The notes beneath the pieces were generated by a model. The model did not search any database, was not told the origin of the DNA, and worked only from the letters and a program-made list of their open reading frames with translations. The position numbers were made by a program, and so were the translations under genes. A stretch of DNA of 64,000 bases from Bog-950 sp964423405 (GTDB lineage: Bacteria; Bacteroidota; Bacteroidia; Chitinophagales; LD1), in NCBI GenBank assembly GCA_964423405.1, contig CAYREY010000007.1, forward strand, positions 38,937 through 102,936. Direction: 5' to 3'. Of the stretch, positions 53,697 through 61,263 are shown in pieces. How positions within the stretch are numbered: the stretch's first letter is position 1; every line of letters begins with the position of its first letter.

Positions 53697-54925
53697 ATTT
53701 AGACAGCCTGATAGAGATATACTATGTGGTGCGGAACAACCGCCTGCGCACAGCGCTCACAGCGTTTAGCGTGGCATGGGGTATCTTTATTCTTATTGTG
53801 TTACTGGGCGCAGGGCGTGGCTTAAAAAACGGTGCGCAAAAGCAATTTGAATCAGATGCCACAAATACCATTTGGGTAGATGCCGGCAGAACATCGATGG
53901 CCTATAACGGCTACCAGCCCGGCAGGCAAATACGCCTTACTAACGAGGACATGGAGCTGATAATGAAAAGGCTGGGTACTGATATTGATAAGAAATCGGG
54001 CACAGCACAGGGTTACATGATGAAGACCATGCGCTATGGCAACCAAAAGGCTTCGTTTATGTGCCGCAGTGGTTACGCCGACCATAACTATCTGGAAAAC
54101 CTGAAAGTAACCGAAGGCCGCTTTATCAATCAGGCCGATATGGACCAGTTCCGCAAGGTTTGTGTAATAGGCCAACCGGTTAAAGAAGCTTTCTTCAAAA
54201 ACGAAAATCCGGTAGGCAAATACCTGGATGTACAGGGCATAGCGTTTGAAGTAATAGGCGCTTTTTACGACCCCGGCCGCGGCGATATGGACCGCATTTA
54301 TATACCGGCATCTACATCACAAAAAGTATTTAACGGGCAAAATTATCTGGATGTGATATGGCTGGGTACCGGCGACCTGCCGGTTGAGCAGGGTTCAGCA
54401 CTGGCTAAAGAAATAGTAAAGCTAATGGCCGCCCGCCACGGCTTTAGCGCGGATGACCCCAACGCTGTAAGTGCTTATAACAACCGCGAAAACTACGAAC
54501 GCATTATGCAACTGCTTACCGGCATCGGCATTTTTATATGGATAATTGGCATAGGTACCATTATAGCAGGCGTAGTAGGTGTTAGCAACATACTTATGAT
54601 ATCGGTAAAAGAGCGGACTAAAGAAATTGGCATACGCAAAGCACTTGGCGCCAATCCGTTTTCTATTGTATGGCTTATTATGCAGGAGTCGCTTATCATA
54701 ACATCCGTTGCAGGTTACACTGGTATGGTACTAGGTGTATTGGTACTTGAATTGTTTAAAACATATGTACCCGACAGTGATTTTTTTCAAAACCCCGATG
54801 TAGATTTTAGTGTAGCCATAAGTGCTACCATTGTATTGATAGTAGCCGGATTACTGGCCGGTTTTTTTCCGGCTATGCGCGCGGCACGTATTAACCCCAT
54901 TGTTGCATTAAAAGATGAAGTATGA
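53693..54925 (+). CDS. ABC exporter permease 1 (MacB/FtsX-like)
   Basis: The 410-residue protein has the MacB layout: a short cytoplasmic N-terminus, TM1 (FSVAWGIFILIVLLGAG), a periplasmic domain of about 230 residues, then three C-terminal helices with EIGIRKALGANPFSIVWLI, the conserved coupling segment. It overlaps the ATPase by 4 bases and permease 2 by 4 bases. Having two homologous permeases in one operon suggests a heterodimer rather than the MacB homodimer. Confidence 0.9.
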   Translation: MNLDSLIEIYYVVRNNRLRTALTAFSVAWGIFILIVLLGAGRGLKNGAQKQFESDATNTIWVDAGRTSMAYNGYQPGRQIRLTNEDMELIMKRLGTDIDKKSGTAQGYMMKTMRYGNQKASFMCRSGYADHNYLENLKVTEGRFINQADMDQFRKVCVIGQPVKEAFFKNENPVGKYLDVQGIAFEVIGAFYDPGRGDMDRIYIPASTSQKVFNGQNYLDVIWLGTGDLPVEQGSALAKEIVKLMAARHGFSADDPNAVSAYNNRENYERIMQLLTGIGIFIWIIGIGTIIAGVVGVSNILMISVKERTKEIGIRKALGANPFSIVWLIMQESLIITSVAGYTGMVLGVLVLELFKTYVPDSDFFQNPDVDFSVAISATIVLIVAGLLAGFFPAMRAARINPIVALKDEV

Positions 54926-56178
54926 TTTTTGACCTGGACAACTGGCAGGAAATTGGCGCTGCTATGAGCAAAAACAAACTTCGCACCGGGCTTACTGCCT
55001 TTGGTGTGTTTTGGGGCATATTTATGCTGGTGGTAATGTTAGGCTCTGGCAATGGCCTGCGCAACGGCATACAGCAGGAGTTTACCGGCACTGCTACCAA
55101 CAGCTTTTTTATGTGGGCACAAACCACCAGCAAAGCGTATAAAGGTTTACAGCCCAACCGGCAGTTTAACTTTACGGTAGAAGACGGCGACGCTATGCGC
55201 CAGAACCTGAAAGAATTGAAAATAGTTGCTCCAATGAATCAGTTAGGTGGCTACCGCGGGCAAAACAATGTAGTACGCGGTTTAAAAACAGCCGCTTTTC
55301 AGGTGTCGGGCATTTACCCAGAACTAAAACAGATGCAGCAATTTAAACTTACGGCTGGTCGTTTTTTAAATGATATAGACATACGCGAGCGCCGCAAAGT
55401 AGCCATTATAGGCGATGAGGTAGTTGATAAACTATTTGGCAGCGATGAGCCTGTTGGCGGCTACATAAAAGTAAACGGCGTAAACTTTATGGTAATTGGC
55501 ACTATTCGCGGAGTTGGTCAGGAGCACCAGGCACGCGAACAGGCAAGGTCGGTATTTCTGCCATTTACCTCGTTCGGACAGGCTTTTAATATGGGCAACA
55601 AGGTGGGCTGGTTCTCGGTAATGGTTGCCGAAAACGTATCGGCCGAAAAAGCAGAGCAAAAAACGCTGGCGCTTTTACGCGAGCGCCACAAAATAGCCCC
55701 CGATGATAAACGCGCCATTGGCCACTGGAACATGGAGGTAGAGTTTAAAAAAATGAGCGGCCTGTTTAGCGGTATAGAAATGCTGGTTTGGTTTGTGGGC
55801 ATAGGTACTTTACTAGCCGGTATTATAGGTGTAAGCAATATTATGCTGATAGTAGTAAAAGAACGCACCCGCGAGATTGGCGTACGCAGGGCCATTGGTG
55901 CCACTCCGGCATCTATAGTGGGGCAGCTGATGATGGAATCGGTAACGTTAACGGCTGTAGCCGGTTACACCGGTTTGGTGGTGGGCATTGGCTTGCTTGA
56001 GCTGGTTAGCAACTCAATACCCAAAGATGACGGTAGTATGTTTATAAACCCCGGCGTAGACCTAACAGTGGCACTAAAGGCACTTGCCATACTCATCTTC
56101 TCGGGCTTGCTGGCAGGGTTAATACCGGCTCAACGTGCATTAGAAATTTCGCCGGTAGAGGCATTAAGAGCGGAATAA
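54922..56178 (+). CDS. ABC exporter permease 2 (MacB/FtsX-like)
   Basis: The 418-residue paralogue of permease 1 has the same topology: TM1 (FGVFWGIFMLVVMLGSG), a periplasmic domain, and C-terminal helices with EIGVRRAIGATPASIVGQL. The two differ over much of their length but keep the FtsX coupling segment and the VGVSNIMLI-like helix. It overlaps permease 1 by 4 bases. A filler-repeat tract separates it from the adaptor by 64 bases. Confidence 0.9.
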   Translation: MIFDLDNWQEIGAAMSKNKLRTGLTAFGVFWGIFMLVVMLGSGNGLRNGIQQEFTGTATNSFFMWAQTTSKAYKGLQPNRQFNFTVEDGDAMRQNLKELKIVAPMNQLGGYRGQNNVVRGLKTAAFQVSGIYPELKQMQQFKLTAGRFLNDIDIRERRKVAIIGDEVVDKLFGSDEPVGGYIKVNGVNFMVIGTIRGVGQEHQAREQARSVFLPFTSFGQAFNMGNKVGWFSVMVAENVSAEKAEQKTLALLRERHKIAPDDKRAIGHWNMEVEFKKMSGLFSGIEMLVWFVGIGTLLAGIIGVSNIMLIVVKERTREIGVRRAIGATPASIVGQLMMESVTLTAVAGYTGLVVGIGLLELVSNSIPKDDGSMFINPGVDLTVALKALAILIFSGLLAGLIPAQRALEISPVEALRAE

Positions 56179-56182
56179 AAAT

Positions 56183-56219
56183 GAACCAAGAACACAGAAC
56201 AGGGAACATAGAAAAGACA
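56183..56219. repeat. Short degenerate filler repeat, copy 2
   Basis: The tract gaaccaagaacacagaacag, then ggaacatagaaaagac, resembles 8914-8946. It lies between permease 2 and the adaptor inside the operon. It has no reading frame or hairpin. Confidence 0.45.
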
Positions 56220-56242
56220 TAAAACAAGAAATACAGATTAAT

Positions 56243-57349
56243 ATGGCAGGCAAGATTTTTAAAATACTACTGGTACTTGTGGTACTGGGCGTTTTCGGCT
56301 GGACACTTTATTTTCTTTATGGCAAATCGAAAAAGGAACCAGAAAAAATAAGCACCGTTGAACCATCGGTGCAAAACATAGTACAAAAAACCGTCGCCAC
56401 CGGTGCTATTAACCCGCGCCGCGAGGTGGCCATGAAAAGCCAGGTAAGCGGTATAGTAGATAAACTGTTTATTAAAGCCGGCGACAGAGTACGCCAGGGC
56501 GATGTAATAGCGCGTATAAAAATTATACCCAACATGCTAAACCTGAGCAATGCCGAGAACCGGGTTAACCAGGCCAAAATAGCGGTTGACAATGCAAAGA
56601 TTGAATATGACCGATTAAGTAAGCTACTGGCCGATAAAGTAATATCGCAGCAAGAGTTTCAGGTAGCCAACAATCGCCTGCAAACCGCCAACGAAGAGCT
56701 GGACGCCGCACAAAACAGCCTGCAATTGATTAAAGAAGGTACTACCGCCAAAATGGGGCAGGTTAGCAACACGCTTATAAAATCTACCATTAGCGGTATG
56801 GTGCTGGATGTACCGGTTAAAGAAGGCAACTCGGTAATAGAAAGCAATACCTTTAACGAAGGTACCACCATAGCCAGCGTTGCCGATATGGGCGAAATGA
56901 TATTTGTAGGCAAAGTAGACGAAAGCGAAGTAGGTAAAATACATGTAGGCATGCCGCTTATACTTACCGTGGGTGCCTTGCAGGAAGATAAATTTGATGC
57001 CAGACTGGAATACATAAGCCCTAAAGGCGTAACCGAAAACGGCGCTATACAATTCGAAATTAAGGCTGCCATTAACCTGAAAGAAGGTAAGTTTCTACGG
57101 GCCGGTTACAGTGCCAATGCCGATATTATACTCGCCCATAAAGATAGCGTGCTATCGGTACCCGAAAGTGTACTATTGTTTGAAGGCAACAAAACAATGG
57201 TAGAAATAGAAACAGCACCCGGCAAACTGGAAAAGAAAGAAATTAAAACCGGCCTTAGCGACGGTATACAAATTGAAGTAACCGAAGGGCTTACCGGTAA
57301 AGAGAAGATTAAAACTCCAACCCTGGGCGAGGTGCCGGCAGGGAAATAA
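56243..57349 (+). CDS. Periplasmic adaptor of the second exporter (MacA/HlyD-like)
   Basis: The 368-residue membrane-fusion protein has one N-terminal transmembrane helix (ILLVLVVLGVFGWTLYFLYG). Lipoyl half-motifs SQVSGIVDKLFIKAGDRVRQGDVIARI and TISGMVLDVPVKEGNSV flank a helical hairpin (about 105-185), and beta-barrel and membrane-proximal domains follow. No TolC gene follows; the exporter may share a channel encoded elsewhere, possibly the one at 8984. A terminator lies 21 bases beyond its stop. Confidence 0.9.
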   Translation: MAGKIFKILLVLVVLGVFGWTLYFLYGKSKKEPEKISTVEPSVQNIVQKTVATGAINPRREVAMKSQVSGIVDKLFIKAGDRVRQGDVIARIKIIPNMLNLSNAENRVNQAKIAVDNAKIEYDRLSKLLADKVISQQEFQVANNRLQTANEELDAAQNSLQLIKEGTTAKMGQVSNTLIKSTISGMVLDVPVKEGNSVIESNTFNEGTTIASVADMGEMIFVGKVDESEVGKIHVGMPLILTVGALQEDKFDARLEYISPKGVTENGAIQFEIKAAINLKEGKFLRAGYSANADIILAHKDSVLSVPESVLLFEGNKTMVEIETAPGKLEKKEIKTGLSDGIQIEVTEGLTGKEKIKTPTLGEVPAGK

Positions 57350-57370
57350 AAACCTTAAAAAAGAAGAAAT

Positions 57371-57402
57371 AAAAAAGGCGTTCATTACTGAACGCCTTTT
57401 TT
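57371..57402. terminator. Bidirectional terminator after the adaptor gene and tRNA-Cys
   Basis: A perfect 14-bp stem (aaaaaaggcgttca with tgaacgcctttttt) has a 4-base loop and T-runs on both strands. It lies between the plus-strand exporter and the minus-strand tRNA, serving both. Confidence 0.92.
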
Positions 57403-57408
57403 ATTGTG

Positions 57409-57479
57409 AGGTCGAGAGCGGATTTGAACCGCTGTGGGAGCTTTTGCAGAGCTCTGCCTAACCCCTCGGCCACCCGACC
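57409..57479 (-). tRNA. tRNA-Cys (anticodon GCA)
   Basis: The 71-base minus-strand sequence folds as a cloverleaf. It has a 7-bp acceptor stem (GGTCGGG with CTCGACC, one G-U pair), a D-arm, an anticodon arm GAGCT-CTGCAAA-AGCTC with anticodon GCA, a short variable loop, and a 5-bp T-arm AGCGG-TTCAAAT-CCGCT. The discriminator base is U, as expected for tRNA-Cys. CCA is not encoded. Confidence 0.95.
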
Positions 57480-57600
57480 ATTTTGTAATACCTGCTGTAG
57501 CAAGGGAGTGCAAATATATTCAGGTTTTTAAATTCTCAAAATAAGGCTGCATAAATAGTAGTGATACAACTGGTTAAGCAGTCAACCGGTGGCGACTCCC

Positions 57601-57951
57601 CTACCCTTCCAACTCTACATATACCCGCTCTACATTACCCTTTAGCGGTGGGTTGTGTTTGCTTACACGCACTTTAATATACTGCAGGTTGGGGTAGCGT
57701 TGCTTTATTTTATCCAGTATGCGTTTACATACATGCTCAATCAACCGGGCGTGTACTTCCATTTCAAGCCTGGTTAACTGGTATACTTCCTCGTAGTTAA
57801 TGGTCTTTCTCAAATCATCGGTTTCGGCAGCTTCGTCAAAATCTATGTTCAGGTATATATCTACTATATACTTCCCCCCCAGCACCTGTTCTTCCTTATA
57901 ATAACCATGGTGCGAATAAAACTGCAAACCTTCTACCGCTATTAAGCCCAT
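57601..57951 (-). CDS. folB: Dihydroneopterin aldolase
   Basis: FolB converts 7,8-dihydroneopterin to 6-hydroxymethyl-7,8-dihydropterin and glycolaldehyde in folate synthesis. The 116-residue protein begins IAVEGLQFYSHHGYYKEEQVLGG, holds the TINYEEVYQLTRLEM helix with pterin-binding glutamate near the HGYYKEEQ segment, and ends with the catalytic lysine in VRVSKHNPPL. Length is typical. It is minus strand and appears to have its own promoter region. Confidence 0.93.
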   Translation of the reverse strand: MGLIAVEGLQFYSHHGYYKEEQVLGGKYIVDIYLNIDFDEAAETDDLRKTINYEEVYQLTRLEMEVHARLIEHVCKRILDKIKQRYPNLQYIKVRVSKHNPPLKGNVERVYVELEG

Positions 57952-58112
57952 ACATCAATAATTTTGCGCTAAAATATCAATTCGGTACAATCAACTTATC
58001 TCATTACAGTATACACACCGGCAGGTAAGCGTTAATCAATAGGCAGAGTATAAAAACGGGCAAAATCAAAAATCTTCTATTTTCGCCCTGCTAAACACTT
58101 AAATACAATACA

Positions 58113-59291
58113 ATGCGCAGCGATTTATACAACGGACACGACTACTACAACATTGACGACCTGCTTACACCCGAGCATAAGCTGATACGTGAAACCGTAC
58201 GTAACTACGTAAAAAAGAACCTGAGCCCTATAATTGAAGACTACGCACAGCGTGCCGAGTTCCCAAAACACATAGTGAAAGAGCTTGGCGAAATTGGTGC
58301 CTTTGGCCCCAGCCTGCCTGCCGAATACGGTGGTGGCGGACTGGATGAAATAAGCTATGGTATTATTATGCAGGAACTGGAGCGTTGCGACTCAGGCATT
58401 CGCTCTACCGCATCAGTACAGGGTTCGCTGGTTATGTACCCTATTTACAAATATGGTAGCGAAGAACAACGCAAAAAGTACCTGCCTAAATTAGGCAAAG
58501 GCGAACTATTTGGCTGCTTTGGCCTTACCGAGCCCGACCACGGTAGCAACCCTGCCGGTATGGTTACCAACTATAAAGATATGGGCGACCACTACCTGCT
58601 TAATGGCGCCAAAATGTGGATTAGCAATTCGCCGCTGGCCGATATAGCAGTAGTGTGGGCTAAAAACGAACAGGGCAAAATACACGGCCTGATAGTAGAG
58701 CGCGGTATGGAAGGTTTCAGCACGCCGGTTACACACGGCAAATGGAGCCTGCGGGCCTCTATAACCGGCGAACTGGTGTTTAATAACGTAAAAGTACCTA
58801 AAGAGAACCTGCTGCCAAACGTATCGGGTATTAAAGGGCCGCTGGGTTGCCTTTCTACCGCACGCTATGGTATTGCCTGGGGCGCAATTGGTGCCGCGCT
58901 CGATTGCTACGATGTAGCATTACGATACTCGAAAGAAAGAATGCAGTTTGGCAAGCCTATTGGCCAGTTTCAGTTACAGCAAAAAAAGCTGGCAGAAATG
59001 ATTACCGAAATAACCAAGGCACAGCTACTGGTATGGCGCCTGGGGGTGCTTAAAAACGAAGGCAAAGCCACACCGGCACAAATAAGCATGGCTAAACGTA
59101 ACAGTTGCGAAATAGCGCTGGAGGTAGCCCGCAATGCCCGCCAGATGCTGGGTGGCATGGGTATAACCGGCGAGTTCCCTGTAATGCGCCACCTGATGAA
59201 CCTGGAAACCGTAGTAACCTACGAAGGTACCCACGATATACACCTGCTTATAACCGGCCACGATATTACAGGGCTGGATGCTTTTAAGTAA
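58113..59291 (+). CDS. gcdH: Acyl-CoA dehydrogenase, glutaryl-CoA dehydrogenase-like
   Basis: The 392-residue flavoprotein has the acyl-CoA dehydrogenase domains: N-terminal helical domain, FAD-binding segments FGCFGLTEPDHGSNP and KMWISNSPLADIAVVWA, and the C-terminal block with R/K-rich FAD residues RYSKERMQFGKPIGQFQLQQ. The catalytic base is the glutamate in VVTYEGTHDIH. The block RSTASVQGSLVMYPIYKYGSEEQ and overall order are closest to glutaryl-CoA dehydrogenase, which oxidises and decarboxylates glutaryl-CoA to crotonyl-CoA in lysine and tryptophan breakdown. Substrate choice is inferred. Confidence 0.85.
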   Translation: MRSDLYNGHDYYNIDDLLTPEHKLIRETVRNYVKKNLSPIIEDYAQRAEFPKHIVKELGEIGAFGPSLPAEYGGGGLDEISYGIIMQELERCDSGIRSTASVQGSLVMYPIYKYGSEEQRKKYLPKLGKGELFGCFGLTEPDHGSNPAGMVTNYKDMGDHYLLNGAKMWISNSPLADIAVVWAKNEQGKIHGLIVERGMEGFSTPVTHGKWSLRASITGELVFNNVKVPKENLLPNVSGIKGPLGCLSTARYGIAWGAIGAALDCYDVALRYSKERMQFGKPIGQFQLQQKKLAEMITEITKAQLLVWRLGVLKNEGKATPAQISMAKRNSCEIALEVARNARQMLGGMGITGEFPVMRHLMNLETVVTYEGTHDIHLLITGHDITGLDAFK

Positions 59292-59316
59292 GCAATCAAC
59301 CACTTATACTATAGCC

Positions 59317-59347
59317 AATTAACACTATCTGCACAGTAGTGTTAATT
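59317..59347 (+). terminator. Weak terminator candidate after the gcdH-like gene
   Basis: An 11-bp stem (aattaacacta with tagtgttaatt) with a 9-base loop lies 25 bases past the stop codon. No clear T-run follows, so it may be a hairpin without terminator function. Confidence 0.4.
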
Positions 59348-59415
59348 GTTATTGGCACGCAAATAGGTTGCGCGGCTTTTGTTATATCTTTATAGCAGTT
59401 GCCACTGCCTAAAAT

Positions 59416-59424
59416 TGTGGATAA
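59416..59424. promoter_or_regulatory. Perfect DnaA-box 9-mer upstream of dnaB
   Basis: TGTGGATAA on the plus strand is the complement of TTATCCACA, the consensus DnaA box. It lies about 145 bases upstream of the dnaB start. A single 9-mer can arise by chance, so the role is uncertain. Confidence 0.35.
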
Positions 59425-59568
59425 GTGGCTGGGGAACGTGTGTGGAACGTTAAGAAATTAATACGTGGCTACAGGCACTAATATGCCTTTGTAAAAGGCA
59501 TATTTGCCTCCCTTTTTTAAAACATACGGATGAGTAATCCGTTCAGAAATATAGAGGAGTAAGAGAAT

Positions 59569-61152
59569 ATGGCTGACCCACTTGACATAGCGAAAAGAAC
59601 GATAAACCGTAAGCAGAACAACGATAACAGTGTTGATTATGGCAAACTGCCGCCACAGGTACGCGAGCTGGAAGAAGCCGTACTGGGTGCCGTAATGATT
59701 GAGCAGAACGCCATTAACGACATTAGCGATATACTGAAAGATGAGTCGTTCTACGTAGATGCCCACCAGCGTATATGGAGGGCTATACGCATGCTGTACC
59801 AAACCCAGGCCCCTATCGACCTGCTGACTGTTACCGAACAGCTTAAAAAGAACAACGACCTGGAGGCTGCCGGTGGCCCGTTTTACATAGCCCAGCTTAC
59901 CAACAAGGTAGGTTCGGCGGCTAACGTAGAGTACCACGCGCGCCTGATAGCCGAAAAGTTTATACAGCGCCTGCTTATTACTACCAGCACCGAAATTATA
60001 AGTGAAGCCTACGAAGATACTACCGATGTATTTGAACTACTGGACAAGGCCGAAAAAAACCTGTTTGGCATTGCAGAAAACAGCCTGAAACGAAACTCGG
60101 AAGATATTGCCAGCATTATACTGGGCGAGCTGAAAGAGCTGGAGGTGCGCATGAACAATACCGAAGATGACCACCTGAATGGTGTACCTTCAGGTTTCTT
60201 CGATTTGGATAAAATGACCGGTGGCTGGCAAAAATCTGACCTTATCATTTTAGCGGCCCGCCCGGCCATGGGTAAAACAGCGTTTACACTGGCGCTGGCA
60301 CGTAATGCGGCTGTTGACCATCAGAAACCGGTTGCTGTGTTTTCGTTGGAGATGTCGAATGTACAGTTGGTGCAGCGTCTTATATCTATGGAAACACAGA
60401 TTGCGGCCGACAAAATACGCCGTGGTAGTCTGGAACCATACGAGTACGATATTCTTACCTCTAAGATCGACAACCTTAAAAACTCGAAAATATTTATTGA
60501 CGATACACCTGCTATTAACGTGTTTGAGCTACGCAGCAAATGCCGCCGCTTAAAGCAACAGCACGATATACAGATGATAATTATAGACTACCTGCAGCTG
60601 ATGAGTGGCAACACCGATGGCAAGGCAGGCGGCAACCGCGAACAGGAAATCAGCCAGATTTCGCGCTCGCTGAAAGGTTTGGCAAAAGAGCTGATGGTGC
60701 CGGTAATAGCCCTTTCGCAGCTAAGCCGTGCGGTAGAAACCCGCGGTGGCGATAAAAAACCAATTCTTTCGGACTTACGTGAATCGGGTGCGATAGAGCA
60801 GGATGCCGATATGGTATTGTTCCTGTACCGTGGCGAGTACTACGGCCTGGAGCAGGATAGCGAAGGCAACCCAACCAAAGATATTGCCGAGGTAATTATT
60901 GCCAAACACCGTAACGGCCCCGTGGGCAGCGTACGCACCCGCTTTATTAATAAGCTTGCCAAATTTGAAAACCTGGATGAACTGGGCGTTAGCGACCAGT
61001 ACGCCAATATGCGTGGAAGCGATAACAACAACCGTGGCGGAAACCAGCAGTATGTTAGCAAGCCATCTAAAATGAACGATATAGCCGACGATGACGATTC
61101 GCCATTTGAGAAAAAGCACCGTCCGGATGATTTTGACGCGCCACCATTCTAA
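59569..61152 (+). CDS. dnaB: Replicative DNA helicase DnaB
   Basis: The 527-residue hexameric helicase unwinds DNA at the replication fork. The N-terminal domain starts PPQVRELEEAVLGAVMIEQNAI; the RecA-like ATPase domain has Walker A ARPAMGKTAFTLALA, Walker B MIIIDYLQLMSG, and the DLRESGAIEQDAD and EVIIAKHRNGPVG blocks. The C-terminus is a longer, acidic and asparagine-rich tail. Its upstream region of 278 bases has one DnaA-box 9-mer and a small 10-bp hairpin at 59481-59503. Confidence 0.96.
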   Translation: MADPLDIAKRTINRKQNNDNSVDYGKLPPQVRELEEAVLGAVMIEQNAINDISDILKDESFYVDAHQRIWRAIRMLYQTQAPIDLLTVTEQLKKNNDLEAAGGPFYIAQLTNKVGSAANVEYHARLIAEKFIQRLLITTSTEIISEAYEDTTDVFELLDKAEKNLFGIAENSLKRNSEDIASIILGELKELEVRMNNTEDDHLNGVPSGFFDLDKMTGGWQKSDLIILAARPAMGKTAFTLALARNAAVDHQKPVAVFSLEMSNVQLVQRLISMETQIAADKIRRGSLEPYEYDILTSKIDNLKNSKIFIDDTPAINVFELRSKCRRLKQQHDIQMIIIDYLQLMSGNTDGKAGGNREQEISQISRSLKGLAKELMVPVIALSQLSRAVETRGGDKKPILSDLRESGAIEQDADMVLFLYRGEYYGLEQDSEGNPTKDIAEVIIAKHRNGPVGSVRTRFINKLAKFENLDELGVSDQYANMRGSDNNNRGGNQQYVSKPSKMNDIADDDDSPFEKKHRPDDFDAPPF

Positions 61153-61263
61153 ATATCTGAAATTGTTAAAGGTTATTAGTTATTACAAACCGGTTAGCTA
61201 TTAAAGCATAGCAGATAAGTATTAACTGTCAACTTTTTATACTTTCGTACAAAACAGATTTAA

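Noticed and set aside
59416..59424. DnaA box as evidence of the replication origin
   Set aside because: One box alone, without a box cluster, an AT-rich unwinding element, dnaA or dnaN, is not an origin; a single 9-mer is expected about once per two such windows by chance.
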